The translations under genes were made by a program, and so were the position numbers. Of a DNA stretch of 64,000 nucleotides, positions 28,892 through 38,182 are shown piece by piece. The notes below the pieces were generated by a model, which saw only the letters and a list, made by a program, of their open reading frames with translations, had not been told where the DNA came from and did not search any database. Each line of letters begins with the position of its first letter. Position 1 is the stretch's first letter. This DNA comes from Mastigocoleus testarum BC008 (GTDB lineage Bacteria > Cyanobacteriota > Cyanobacteriia > Cyanobacteriales > Nostocaceae), in assembly GCF_001456025.1 (NCBI RefSeq), contig NZ_LMTZ01000084.1, positions 62,001 through 126,000 of the forward strand. Reading direction: 5' to 3'.

Positions 28892-29461
28892 CAGTTATCA
28901 GGTAACAGTGAACAGTTTATGGCTAACACCAAGTTATTATCAGCTACAGTTATCAGTTGATAGTTAAACTAAGATATGAGGTTTGGTGACTTCCGATAAA
29001 AAATATACCAATTATCGGGGCTTACATCAGTGCGCCTCTACTGTCAACAAGTAATGGAATTAATTATCCTCAAGAAGTCCCTCACACATTAATTTTATTT
29101 TTTAACTCGTACTGGAACCATCTATGAGCATCTCTGAGAGGGTGTTTATAAATAAATTCTAAAGAACGGTGGGTTAGGGCAAAATAAGGGTTCGATTGTT
29201 GGAATAATTGAAAATTTTCTGTAATCGATCAATATCAAATGGGGTGGAACAACCCATTAAATTTAGTTATCATTTTTGGCTTATAAACACCTTCTTTGAC
29301 TCTCTTTTTTTTGAGTAATAATACTACATCTGAATTGATTATACTTTTTAGAGATGGGAGTAGATCGGATTTGTGATGAGTTCCAAGTCGAGTGAAAAAT
29401 TAATAAAAGATTAACATTTGACTAACTTATTACTAACGCAGATTTATTCTCAATCTAATTT
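28892..29461. other. Intergenic region with a MITE-like element
   Basis: Starts with AGTTATCAG-type repeats and a partial TTTATGGCTAACACC dispersed repeat (28917-28931). A 157-bp stretch at 29138-29294 is bounded by GAGGGTGTTTATAA and TTATAAACACCTTC, a 14-bp inverted repeat with one mismatch, non-coding inside; this looks like a MITE, but I see no clear target duplication. No gene seen. Confidence 0.6.
29138..29294. mobile_element. Putative 157-bp MITE with GAGGGTGTTTATAA ends
   Basis: Terminal inverted repeats GAGGGTGTTTATAA (29138-29151) and its complement with one mismatch (29281-29294). No ORF inside. Size and ends fit a non-autonomous element; the parent family is not identified and flanking duplications are not obvious. 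Confidence 0.5.
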
Positions 29462-30244
29462 ATGATGATTATGAGTCAAAATTTATTTGACCTTAAAGAT
29501 AAGGTTGCAATCATTACTGGTAGTGGTAGAGGATTAGGCAAAATCCTTGCGAAGAGATTGGCTGAATTAGGAGCAAAGATAGTTGTATGCGATAGCTTAA
29601 GAGAGGAAGCAAATCAAACTGCTCGAGAAATAACCGCTAGAGGTGAAATTGCGATATCAACTTACGTTGACGTTGCTTTACGTTCTAGCTGCGAAGACTT
29701 ATTTAAATTTGCGATCGCAGAGTTAGGAAGTATTGATGTGTTAGTCAATAATGCTGGGATTGACATTATCAAACCAGCCGAAACTATTGCAGAAGATGAA
29801 TGGAAGCGAATTATAGATGTTAATCTCCAGGGATGCTTTAATTGTTCTCAACTAGCAGCGATCGAAATGATGAAACAGGGTTCGGGAGGCTCTATAATTA
29901 ATATTTCTTCAATTGCATCGGTTGTTGGTATTAAGGGACTTGTGGCTTATAGTGCTGCTAAAGGTGGAATCAATCAGCTTACCCGCGTGATGGCGGTTGA
30001 ATGGGCTTCAAAAAATATTCGAGTTAATGCTATAGCCCCTGGATACCTAGAGAATATCATGGATGGAGCAGATATAGAACATGAACGGTCGGAAAAACAA
30101 CAGCAAATTATGACCTTTACACCTATGGGTAGACGTGGAAAATTAGAAGAATTAGTTGGACCAGTTGTTTTTTTGGCTTCCGATGCATCCTCTTATGTTA
30201 CCGGTACCGTGTTATTTGTAGATGGTGGTTATACCGCAACCTAA
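29462..30244 (+). CDS. SDR family NAD(P)-dependent oxidoreductase
   Basis: 260 aa classical short-chain dehydrogenase: cofactor motif TGSGRGLG, NNAG, catalytic Ser in INISSIASV, YxxxK in YSAAKGG and the C-terminal VLFVDGGY. The overall sequence is closest in style to gluconate-5-dehydrogenase / 3-oxoacyl reductase-like enzymes; the substrate cannot be assigned. Three in-frame ATGs (29462, 29465, 29471) are possible; the last gives MSQNLFDLKDKVAIITG, the usual family N-terminus. No strong Shine-Dalgarno. Monocistronic. Confidence 0.9.
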   Translation: MMIMSQNLFDLKDKVAIITGSGRGLGKILAKRLAELGAKIVVCDSLREEANQTAREITARGEIAISTYVDVALRSSCEDLFKFAIAELGSIDVLVNNAGIDIIKPAETIAEDEWKRIIDVNLQGCFNCSQLAAIEMMKQGSGGSIINISSIASVVGIKGLVAYSAAKGGINQLTRVMAVEWASKNIRVNAIAPGYLENIMDGADIEHERSEKQQQIMTFTPMGRRGKLEELVGPVVFLASDASSYVTGTVLFVDGGYTAT

Positions 30245-30309
30245 ACAGATACAATTTCTAGTCTTAATTTTCTGGTCTTAATTTTCTGGTCTTAATCTTT
30301 TTAGCTTAC

Positions 30310-31020
30310 TTAGTCTGAATTCCAAGATTTATGTGCTTCCTTTAAAAGTGCGATCGCTTCATCGCAACTATCCACGCACTGGAGTATTTTCATATCTTTT
30401 GCTGAAGCCATAGGAGACTCAATATCTACCATATTTTTCTCAGCCCAAGTAACTAACTCCGACCACATCTGACCGATCGCAATCAGTGGTTTATCCTGTA
30501 ATTGGCGGACTTGTAATAATTGCCAAATCATCAGAGTTTCTAAAGTAGTACCAATTCCACCTGGTACTATGACAAAAGCATCGGAAACCAAAACGAAATG
30601 ATGCAACCGGGAAAAGAAAGTACGATGATGGTAAACTTTTTCCACGAACGGATTAGTTGCTTGTTCGTAATCAAGATGAACTCGAATTCCAACGGATTGG
30701 GTTTTATCTTCTGGGTCAGCACTTACACTACCTTCATTAGCAGCTTGCATTAAACCGGGACCTCCACCGGTGATGATGTCGCATCCCATTGTTGTCAGTT
30801 CGCTAGACAGATTTTTTATTCCGTTGTAGAGGGGAGTATCTGGTTTGAGTCTTGCAGAACCAAAAATGGTGACTCGGTAACGATCGCTTTTTGGTGGTTG
30901 GATGCTGCTTAAGTTATTAACAACATCCCAAAGACCGAGAACTGCTTCTTGAATAGTTTGATGAGTTCTTGCTTGGTCTCCAAGATTGACCTTATCTGGA
31001 CATGATGATTCTTCGTTCAT
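30310..31020 (-). CDS. LOG family / TIGR00730 Rossmann-fold protein
   Basis: 236 aa from the ATG at 31020 (MNEESSCPDKVNLGDQ). The LOG signature is present: ITGGGPGLMQAANEG and PGGIGTTLETLMIWQLLQ. Homologues hydrolyse cytokinin riboside monophosphates or other nucleotides at the N-glycosidic bond; bacterial members are often of unknown role. The frame extends upstream to 31164, but that part is encoded by GGGGATT heptamers and a dispersed repeat (NPNPQSLIPNPQS) and overlaps the preceding gene, so the downstream start is preferred. Confidence 0.85.
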   Translation of the reverse strand: MNEESSCPDKVNLGDQARTHQTIQEAVLGLWDVVNNLSSIQPPKSDRYRVTIFGSARLKPDTPLYNGIKNLSSELTTMGCDIITGGGPGLMQAANEGSVSADPEDKTQSVGIRVHLDYEQATNPFVEKVYHHRTFFSRLHHFVLVSDAFVIVPGGIGTTLETLMIWQLLQVRQLQDKPLIAIGQMWSELVTWAEKNMVDIESPMASAKDMKILQCVDSCDEAIALLKEAHKSWNSD

Positions 31021-31124
31021 GGTTGGGGATTGGGGGTTGGGGATTAGGGATTGGGGATTGGGATTGGGAGGGAAAAAACTGTTAACTATAGCCCGTAAGG
31101 GCGTGGCGTTAGCCATAAATTGAT
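31021..31124. repeat. STRR tract and dispersed repeat between metallophosphoesterase and LOG genes
   Basis: GGGGATT/GGGGTTG heptamers at 31021-31068 and a copy of the CCCGTAAGGGCG repeat at 31089-31118, near-identical to the copy at 8271-8300. Confidence 0.8.
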
Positions 31125-32363
31125 TCAAGCTTGACAGCGTTTTTTGTCTAAGGTTTGGATGCAAGAATTTTTCTCTTGAGTACTTAGATCCTTCAATTCA
31201 ATGTCACGACGTAAAACCATACCATTGTGACCTGTAAGAAACCGAGGAAGTTGATCGTTTTCAATGACTTTAAGTGTTTTTATGTCATAGGTTGTATAAG
31301 TTGTTAATTCGGGTGAATTGAAATTAACATCTACCACAGAAATAGTTTTAGTCGGTGGAAATTTACCATTAATTAACGGTCGGGGACCAGAACCCAAAAT
31401 ACCCGTGTGGAGTAACTGCAAATTACCTCGATGACCGGGATAATAAGCGTGGTGATGACCGCTAATATATGTATGAACCTTATATTTCTCAAACATAGCC
31501 CGGAGTTTTTCCGCATCAGCCATTACCTCTACAGGTTGATCGCGACCCACAGCAACTCCATACAAAGGTAAATGTCCGACCATGATTCGCATTTTGGCTT
31601 TTTGCGCTCTGGGACTTGCTAAAGTTTTCTCCACCCAAGCCATTTTTTCAGCTGGAATGCGGTGAGACGAACCATCCCAAACCAAGAAAAATATATCTTT
31701 ACTTTCAAAGGTATAGTAAAAAGGAAATTCGTAGCGATCAACAAACTTTACTCCCGGATCGTGTTTGGGATCGTTCCAATATTCACTAGCCAAATCTCGC
31801 TCTCGCTGAAATAGAAAATTTCCGTTCACGCCTACAGCACCAGAAGCGTCATGGTTACCGATGGTAAAACCGAATGGTATTTTAGCACGACGTAGTGGAG
31901 TTCCGACATGTTTTTCAAAAGCCGCCCACATGGCTCGAATTTGAGTGGGAGTTAAAGAAGGTTTTTGACCTGCAACCATATCACCTCCAGAGACTACCAC
32001 ATCTGGTTGCCAGAAAGGTACTAGGTTTACTCCCTTATCGACTTCTGGATCGTAGTCTGTGGAACCATAAGCACTGTTCAAATCACTAATTACTACGAAG
32101 CGGACATCACCACGGGGAGGATTATATAAATTTTTAGCTTGAGCAGTTTTAAGGATTGCGGTTGTTTCCGGAGGTAAAGGTTTTACCTGTGGGGATATTT
32201 TCGTTTCTGCTGAAACTACAGCTGTTTTAGCTTCAGTTGCTGTAGTAGATTTATCGGCTGAGTGGGTACATGCAACGGAAACACTAAAAACAAACCCCAC
32301 AACAAAGAAAAAACAAAACCACCGCCAACAACGCATGATTTTCTGAGTAAAGTTGAACGACAC
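31125..32363 (-). CDS. Exported metallophosphoesterase
   Basis: 412 aa calcineurin-like phosphoesterase. The N-terminal hydrophobic stretch FFFVVGFVFSVSVAC ends in a Cys that could be a lipoprotein site, so an extracytoplasmic, possibly membrane-anchored location is likely. Metal-binding blocks in order: VVISDLNSAYG, VVVSGGDMVAG, FTIGNHDASG, MVGHLPLYG and YISGHHHAYYPGH. The first block reads D-x-N instead of the common D-x-H. Substrate unknown. Upstream of, and co-directional with, the LOG-family gene. Confidence 0.88.
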   Translation of the reverse strand: MSFNFTQKIMRCWRWFCFFFVVGFVFSVSVACTHSADKSTTATEAKTAVVSAETKISPQVKPLPPETTAILKTAQAKNLYNPPRGDVRFVVISDLNSAYGSTDYDPEVDKGVNLVPFWQPDVVVSGGDMVAGQKPSLTPTQIRAMWAAFEKHVGTPLRRAKIPFGFTIGNHDASGAVGVNGNFLFQRERDLASEYWNDPKHDPGVKFVDRYEFPFYYTFESKDIFFLVWDGSSHRIPAEKMAWVEKTLASPRAQKAKMRIMVGHLPLYGVAVGRDQPVEVMADAEKLRAMFEKYKVHTYISGHHHAYYPGHRGNLQLLHTGILGSGPRPLINGKFPPTKTISVVDVNFNSPELTTYTTYDIKTLKVIENDQLPRFLTGHNGMVLRRDIELKDLSTQEKNSCIQTLDKKRCQA

Positions 32364-32423
32364 AGCTAACTATAGCTCAATCAAGTATAGTTTTCGTCGA
32401 TCGCAGAATACAAAGTTTAAGAA

Positions 32424-33290
32424 TTAAATATCATAAAACTGGCGAAGAGTGAGGATTTTTTGTTTCATGCGATCGCGTATTGGTTCGGGGGAAACAATTA
32501 CGCAATCCTCCCAATAACGAGCAACTTCTCGAATTAACCAAAACTCATTGGTAACTCGTCGCAGCACTTGACGCACCTTTCCAATATTCTCCGAATCAAT
32601 AATTTCATCTTCTAAATCGTCTTCTCTGCGTTGATAAGACTTTATCATCCGACCTTGGAAGTGTAAGTACACTTTTATGGAGTCGAGTCCTTCTCGCCAT
32701 TCCCCGCTTGCTGGAACAATTGAGCGGATTCTATCGAAGTTTAAACAACGATTATGCCAAAGTTCGGGTAGGTCTGGACTTAAATTTTCTACATCTTCGG
32801 TTTCTTCACACCAAATCATCAGATAAAAACGTCTATCAAAAAATTTTGGTTCGGCGTAACGTACGGTGTATTGTAATTGTTCGCGTTGGGAATTTTCGTA
32901 AAACAGGTAAAAGGGTTTTTGGTTTTGTCTATGCTCTTCAATTTGACTTCGCCATGCTTGTACGACTCTACTTGCTTCTTGGAGCAAAGATTGGCGCATT
33001 GCTGCATCTAAATTTCCCCTTTCCAGTAAAAGTGTAATTATAGTTTGAGCTTCCCCGACATGTCCTGCGTCATTGAGGGCTTTAATAGCTTGTCGTAATG
33101 CGTTAATTTGGTTAGATTCAAGTGTGAAGGGCTTTCCAACCTCTAAAGATTTTTCTGCAATCGCTACAATCAACCCGGAAATACTGGGTTCTTTGCCCCA
33201 CGTAATATTGAACTTACGGGCGATTTCTTCGAGTTTTTCCTTGGTTCCAGGGGGAATTGAAAGTGTAATTGTGTCTTTTTTTCTGGGCAT
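32424..33290 (-). CDS. RHH-WYL transcriptional regulator of the CRISPR-Cas locus
   Basis: 288 aa. An N-terminal ribbon-helix-helix-like segment (DTITLSIPPGTKEKLEEIAR, 6-25) is followed by a WYL domain (about 125-195, with RRFYLMIW at 153-160) and a C-terminal WCX-like part. WYL proteins sense nucleotides or other ligands and often regulate defence loci; in Synechocystis a WYL protein (Sll7009) next to a subtype I-D locus represses its CRISPR expression. Transcribed divergently from cas10d, 324 nt away, which fits a role as local regulator. A TGTACWTGCA direct repeat upstream is a candidate operator. Confidence 0.88.
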   Translation of the reverse strand: MPRKKDTITLSIPPGTKEKLEEIARKFNITWGKEPSISGLIVAIAEKSLEVGKPFTLESNQINALRQAIKALNDAGHVGEAQTIITLLLERGNLDAAMRQSLLQEASRVVQAWRSQIEEHRQNQKPFYLFYENSQREQLQYTVRYAEPKFFDRRFYLMIWCEETEDVENLSPDLPELWHNRCLNFDRIRSIVPASGEWREGLDSIKVYLHFQGRMIKSYQRREDDLEDEIIDSENIGKVRQVLRRVTNEFWLIREVARYWEDCVIVSPEPIRDRMKQKILTLRQFYDI

Positions 33291-33614
33291 CCGCTAAAAT
33301 GTACTTGCACTTTTGTTTTATGTGTGCCATTATCTTTAGTGTACATGCAAAAATGAATAGAAGCGCTATTGCAATTACATTTAGCAGCTAGCAATCTATT
33401 TCATTAGTTTTGACGAATGTAGAGATGTAGCAATGCTGCGTCTCTACAAGCAATCAAAATTTTAAGAATGACTATTTCAAAAATGTCTGCTGACCATACA
33501 TCAATCTTGATAAAGAAATAGCTTTAGTTTGAAATCAATAAATATCCGTGTAAATAACAATCTCAAAGCTTATTCATTGTAAATAAAATAAGTCGAGCAT
33601 CAGAGTTTTTACTT
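33291..33614. promoter_or_regulatory. Divergent promoter region between the WYL regulator and cas10d
   Basis: 324 bases. TGTACTTGCA (33300-33309) and TGTACATGCA (33340-33349) form a direct repeat with a 40-bp period just upstream of the regulator start, suggesting a two-site operator for autoregulation. A member of the GAGATGTAGC/GCTGCGTCTC palindrome family lies at about 33420-33447. cas10d itself has no visible Shine-Dalgarno. Confidence 0.5.
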
Positions 33615-36341
33615 ATGCCCAGATATACTACACTTTTAAATCGTCCTCCGAAAACCTTGGAGGAGATTTATTTCACCGAAATTCGTCCCCAGCTTTACGA
33701 GCATCACGCACATCACAATCAATATGGTGTGAGGGAAGGAACGACACTTGCGGAGCATTTAGATTCAGCTTGTCAATTTGTGCTTACAGTTAGTCATATT
33801 GCTGGAGTAGATGATAATAAAAGAGGTTTGATACTTGCAGCAACTGCAGTTCACGACCTTAATAAGCTAGACTCCGAAGGGAGAACTGTCAAAACTCTGG
33901 CGAGAGATAAAGAATTTCTGCAGGAGCAGTTAGAAAAAGCTCGAGTGTCGAGTTTTATTAAGTCTGATGATGATTTGGAATTGGTTAGAAAGTTAATTGA
34001 GCGTCATTCCGGTCATAATATTACTGATGGTGCAAGATTTTTACCTGAAGATCCAAATATTGACAAATATGCAGCGATGGTGAGATCTGCAGATTTATTT
34101 GATTTGGGTATTCCTGATGTGTTGCGGTTTCGTAAGTTAGAAGCAGAGTTAACGGATGCTTTAGGTGGAGCTTGTAAATTATTTCGAGTTCGTTTATCCG
34201 AAGATAGGGGTTATATCACTGCGCTTTTGTTGAATGCTTGTGAAGAGGTTTTGCAAAGGTATGGTTTGAACCCTTTAGCAATTTTTCCTGATGGGGAGTT
34301 GTTTCTAGGTGGGAGTTTGGAAAAAGAAAGTTTTCCAATAGAAGATTTAGTACAAGAAATAGCTATTGTTTGGAAAAATAAAATCGATGGAGTTTTTGGA
34401 AATAGCGTTGAAAAATTAGTCCGAGCGACTACAGCGGGGATTAAGGTTGCACCACAAGCAATTGAACAAAATATTGATGAGGTACTGATAAATGTACAAG
34501 CTTTATTAGAAAAGAAAAAAGCAGGATTTAAAGCAGATAAAGTTTCTGATTCTATCAATAAATATGGTAAATATGCTGGTAATGATGCAATAGCTAAAGC
34601 CAGTGATTTAGGCTTATTACCTGTGAGTAATCCTGAAGAATTTGCGATTTGTGAAGGATTAAAAGCTGCGTATATTAGTTACCGTCAAACTAAGTTAAAT
34701 CCAAAAGATGTTTGGAATAAAATTGCTGAACATACAGGTATTTCCCAACAGCAAAGGGTTGTCTTAGAGGAATTCGAGGTTCAGTATGGGCGAGCTTTAT
34801 TTGCTGTAAAAGGTGTAATTAAAGGGATTGAGGGAATAAAATCAGCATTACGAGAATCTTTTGAATTAAGAAAAGAAATTACGGAAGAATTGGAGGATTA
34901 TGAAGTCTCAGAAGAGATCATTGCAGCAGTTAGTAAAATGCTAAATTTACCAATCGCAACTAAATTAAATGGAGATAAATACTTAGAAAGTTACATCGAA
35001 GCGAATCCGAAACACAGATGCTCTCTAGGTTCTAGTTCTAGTGACATCAATAATCTTATGAAAAATAATGTACCTCCGGGAACAAAAGTACAATCTTTTT
35101 CTAACCGTTTACCTGGTGGTACTACTGATGAGCCGAAAAGACAAGTGGGCTCGATTGCTGCTTTAGCTTATCAATTAATGGCTGTTGGGGCAAATTTCCC
35201 TGCTGCGAATAAAACAAATCCACTTTATTTACATTTTTCCTTACCAAAAGGTTCTGCACCTGAGTTATTAAAAATTTGGCGTGATTTCCTCAAAAGAACT
35301 GCGGAAACTAATCCTGATGGTGGAACGGTTACAGTTGATGAGTTACAACTTTATCGAAATAATAGTATTAATTTCAAAGCTAATAAAGTCGTAGGTTTTG
35401 CATTTCCTAAACGTTCGCAATTCATTCATAAAAGTGTAGTTATTCCACTAGTTTGGGGAGAAACAAATAGTTCGGTCGCATTACTAAAATCTTTGTGGTT
35501 AGCTTTAGAGCTTTCTTTATCTTTAGAGTTTGGTTTTCCTTTTATTTTAGGTGGAACTTTAGAAGTTGAACCATCTGATGACATTTACGGAAGGGTTGAA
35601 GGAATACCGGGAGTATTACAAACTTTACTGGAAAATGGACAATATAACCGACAGGAAGCAGAAAAAATCCGTGACAGACTGAGATGTATTGGGAAGCTGG
35701 CTATATCTGTTGCAAGTATTCAAAAAGCTGATGACTGTTTATACGATCTAGCTCGTGCTTGTAGAAGACCAATAGAACTTTATTATGTCTTGTTACGTTG
35801 GATTTTGCGAGAACAGGACGAACCAAATTTAAGTGTTATTTGGAGTCGGATTAAAGAACCATTAAATAATTTATTAAAGAGTTTGGAGGGTCTAATGTCA
35901 CATGATAATTCACTATTAACACAGTATCTCAAGGAAGCTGCAAAGATAGCAGCAGAAGCAAACTTAAAAGGTAGTTCTTTCAAGAGAACATCGATTACAG
36001 AACCATTTACTGCTTTTACATCCGCTGTGCGATCGCACAAATCTTATATGGATTTAGATTTTATGTTTGCTGTGTTAGCGCAGCAATACCATACACGTTT
36101 GGATCGGATTCGCGACTATCGTGTGGGTTTAAATAAACGAGAACAAGTTAAGTCTTTTTATAGTGTCTTACGAAAACTTTATGAAGAGATATATCAAGGA
36201 CGTCCAGAAAAATTACTTTCAGATAAAGAGAAATTAGAAGCAGCATATTTATTTTTTTACGAAGAAGCACATCAGCAGCTTTCTAAAAAAAATAAAGACA
36301 ATAAAGAAAGTGAAGATTCTGAAATTCATGTATCCATTTAG
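33615..36341 (+). CDS. cas10d: Type I-D CRISPR large subunit Cas10d (Csc3)
   Basis: 908 aa, the signature protein of subtype I-D. An HD nuclease-like region lies at the N-terminus: His in AEHLDSA (48) and the HD pair in TAVHDLNK (H80-D81). In I-D the nuclease activity resides here and not in Cas3. The central part is the degenerate palm/Cas10-like region without a clear GGDD motif. The last ~150 residues are helical and correspond to the small subunit Cas11d, separately startable at 35895. First gene of the effector operon cas10d-csc2-csc1-cas3. Confidence 0.95.
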   Translation: MPRYTTLLNRPPKTLEEIYFTEIRPQLYEHHAHHNQYGVREGTTLAEHLDSACQFVLTVSHIAGVDDNKRGLILAATAVHDLNKLDSEGRTVKTLARDKEFLQEQLEKARVSSFIKSDDDLELVRKLIERHSGHNITDGARFLPEDPNIDKYAAMVRSADLFDLGIPDVLRFRKLEAELTDALGGACKLFRVRLSEDRGYITALLLNACEEVLQRYGLNPLAIFPDGELFLGGSLEKESFPIEDLVQEIAIVWKNKIDGVFGNSVEKLVRATTAGIKVAPQAIEQNIDEVLINVQALLEKKKAGFKADKVSDSINKYGKYAGNDAIAKASDLGLLPVSNPEEFAICEGLKAAYISYRQTKLNPKDVWNKIAEHTGISQQQRVVLEEFEVQYGRALFAVKGVIKGIEGIKSALRESFELRKEITEELEDYEVSEEIIAAVSKMLNLPIATKLNGDKYLESYIEANPKHRCSLGSSSSDINNLMKNNVPPGTKVQSFSNRLPGGTTDEPKRQVGSIAALAYQLMAVGANFPAANKTNPLYLHFSLPKGSAPELLKIWRDFLKRTAETNPDGGTVTVDELQLYRNNSINFKANKVVGFAFPKRSQFIHKSVVIPLVWGETNSSVALLKSLWLALELSLSLEFGFPFILGGTLEVEPSDDIYGRVEGIPGVLQTLLENGQYNRQEAEKIRDRLRCIGKLAISVASIQKADDCLYDLARACRRPIELYYVLLRWILREQDEPNLSVIWSRIKEPLNNLLKSLEGLMSHDNSLLTQYLKEAAKIAAEANLKGSSFKRTSITEPFTAFTSAVRSHKSYMDLDFMFAVLAQQYHTRLDRIRDYRVGLNKREQVKSFYSVLRKLYEEIYQGRPEKLLSDKEKLEAAYLFFYEEAHQQLSKKNKDNKESEDSEIHVSI
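35895..36341 (+). CDS. cas11d: Cas11d small subunit from an internal start in cas10d
   Basis: An in-frame ATG (codon 761 of cas10d) is preceded by TTGGAGGGTCTA, a strong Shine-Dalgarno at correct spacing, giving a 148-aa helical protein starting MSHDNSLLTQYLKEAAK. Independent translation of the small subunit from the 3' part of cas10d has been reported for type I-D in Synechocystis; this sequence shows the same arrangement. Cas11 subunits form the inner filament of the effector complex. Confidence 0.8.
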   Translation: MSHDNSLLTQYLKEAAKIAAEANLKGSSFKRTSITEPFTAFTSAVRSHKSYMDLDFMFAVLAQQYHTRLDRIRDYRVGLNKREQVKSFYSVLRKLYEEIYQGRPEKLLSDKEKLEAAYLFFYEEAHQQLSKKNKDNKESEDSEIHVSI

Positions 36342-36388
36342 TTTAGTTAAAAAATAAATATTAATTGAAAAAATAAGGAGTTTACATC

Positions 36389-37423
36389 ATGTCGATTGAA
36401 AAGCTATCTTCTATACTTGCTAAAAACTACGAAAATTTTCCTAAAGGAAGATTTATAACTCTAATAGTTTCACGTACAACTAAATCTGAAACTATATTTA
36501 GAACTGAAGGTTCTGGAGAAAGAATTTGTAGTGAAGCAGTACAAACTAGTGTGAATGATGAAAGTATTATTCAGCGTTTAGTAATGACAAAACGCAAACA
36601 AGTAGCACCAGAAAGACGCTACGGAAGAGAACATTTAAGAGCTCATGAATTATTGTACGTGAGTAAAGGTAAAGATGGTTCTCTATGTTCTTTAAATACT
36701 AATTCACCCTGTGAAATGTGTATAGATTGCTTTCTTTACGGTTTTGCTGCTGGTGGAGGTGGAGCCCAAAAAAGTAGAATTTGGACAGAAGACGCTTTTA
36801 GTATTTTATCTGCTACTGACCTATTAGGCGATCGCACAATTAACGCAATTTATGAAAATGGAACAATGCGGGATGAAAAAGGTAATGCTTCAACTGCTTT
36901 AAATACCAGCGAATATATTAAACCTGGAGTACATTTTCTTGATGTTGTCACTCTCAAAGATGTAACCGCTGATGAATTGCGTTATGTGATTGGAAATATT
37001 CTATTTACATCCCGTTATGGTGCTGTTTCTAGTCGCGTTGGGAGAATGGAAAATGAAATATTGGGTGTATTTGGTAGTATTTGCGAGCTTCCTAGTTCTT
37101 TGGAATTAGTCCAATCTACCTATGATGTCTTACCGAAACCTGTAGAACATCCTTTAAATATCAAAAGATTAATTGAAGGTACTAAGGAAGTTATTTCAAC
37201 TTGGAAAAATCGTAGAGGTGTTTCGGTGCAATTATCAGATTCAGAATTAGCAGCATTAATTACTGATGTAGAAAATAGTTGGTCAGAAGAAGAACGCGAT
37301 AATTTCCTAAAACGTTTAAATCAATCCTACGAATCTTTCCGTCAAGTTTCTACCGATAACAAAAAAACTAAAACAAAAAAAGAAACTAAAACGAAAAAAC
37401 AAACAGTAGAAGCAGGAAATTAA
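36389..37423 (+). CDS. csc2: Csc2 (Cas7d), backbone subunit of the I-D effector
   Basis: 344 aa RAMP protein that coats the crRNA in repeated copies. The family-typical Cys-rich glycine segment CEMCIDCFLYGFAAGGGGAQ begins at residue 108, with another Cys at 100. AAGGAG lies before the ATG. The C-terminus carries a Lys/Thr-rich tail (KKTKTKKETKTKK) that looks like a local extension. Begins 47 nt after cas10d; csc1 starts 3 nt after its stop, so translation is coupled. Confidence 0.94.
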   Translation: MSIEKLSSILAKNYENFPKGRFITLIVSRTTKSETIFRTEGSGERICSEAVQTSVNDESIIQRLVMTKRKQVAPERRYGREHLRAHELLYVSKGKDGSLCSLNTNSPCEMCIDCFLYGFAAGGGGAQKSRIWTEDAFSILSATDLLGDRTINAIYENGTMRDEKGNASTALNTSEYIKPGVHFLDVVTLKDVTADELRYVIGNILFTSRYGAVSSRVGRMENEILGVFGSICELPSSLELVQSTYDVLPKPVEHPLNIKRLIEGTKEVISTWKNRRGVSVQLSDSELAALITDVENSWSEEERDNFLKRLNQSYESFRQVSTDNKKTKTKKETKTKKQTVEAGN

Positions 37424-37426
37424 CTT

Positions 37427-38182
37427 ATGTCAGCAATTCCTTTTCAGACAGCAAAGATTGTAGAATTACATTTTCTCGAACCAGTCTTTTTTGCTTCTAG
37501 GGAGTTGTCTGATACTTACTACACTGAAGGAGCAATCGGGAATTATGCTTTAACCTATGCTTTTGGGTTTGCAAATTCCCCTTACAGACTTCAAGGTAAG
37601 CAAACTGGACGACCTACCTACAAAGAAGATTTTGCATCAATTAAAAATATCTGTTACATTTTACCTGCTTCACCAAAAAATGGCAGAATCACATACAGAT
37701 TTGAAAGATTTAATGCACTTTCTGATAGTTATTGGTATTCAATGACTAATAACCGCGTTGCAACTTCAAGAAAAGATTTACCGTTACAACGTCAGGGTAA
37801 GAAACCCAATAGTTTTAGACCCAGTAACTTTCCTCAAACTGGAAGACTGCGTATGATTGAACGTGGTAATAAATTTCAAACTTTGGTATTCGGAGATTGT
37901 CAATTAGCAGATTATATCCGGGTCGGAAAGTTCATGAGTAAAGTCAGGGTGAATATTATTGATGAGTTACCCGTAACCGCGCTACCAGACGGAGAATATC
38001 AGACTCAATATTATCTCAACTCCGCCGATCTACCCTCAAACTTAGAAGCTTTCACATTTGACTTAATTTCCATACCTCCCGCACCAATAGTGAAAAATCT
38101 TCGTTTTCGGGGTGCAGCTTGGAAGGTTGGAGAAACAGTTATTCCTGCTGGTTTGTGTTTCTGTGGAGCAAATAATAATTAA
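37427..38182 (+). CDS. csc1: Csc1 (Cas5d-type) subunit of the I-D effector
   Basis: 251 aa RAMP-fold protein. Family-like stretches are LEPVFFASRELSDTYYTEGA at 18-37, NYALTYAFG, a central FRPSNFPQTGRL and a C-terminal FRGAAWKVGE. Csc1 caps the crRNA 5' handle in the I-D complex. It sits between csc2 (3-nt gap) and cas3, whose ATG overlaps its stop codon by one base (TAATG). Confidence 0.93.
   Translation: MSAIPFQTAKIVELHFLEPVFFASRELSDTYYTEGAIGNYALTYAFGFANSPYRLQGKQTGRPTYKEDFASIKNICYILPASPKNGRITYRFERFNALSDSYWYSMTNNRVATSRKDLPLQRQGKKPNSFRPSNFPQTGRLRMIERGNKFQTLVFGDCQLADYIRVGKFMSKVRVNIIDELPVTALPDGEYQTQYYLNSADLPSNLEAFTFDLISIPPAPIVKNLRFRGAAWKVGETVIPAGLCFCGANNN

Noticed and set aside
31021..31164. 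Upstream extension of the LOG-family gene
   Set aside because: Encoded by heptamer and dispersed repeats (PNPQSLIPNPQS) and overlaps the preceding gene.
33615..36341. Possible type III system because of a Cas10-like protein
   Set aside because: Neighbours Csc1, Csc2 and a Cas3 helicase plus the N-terminal HD region define subtype I-D; no GGDD cyclase motif seen.
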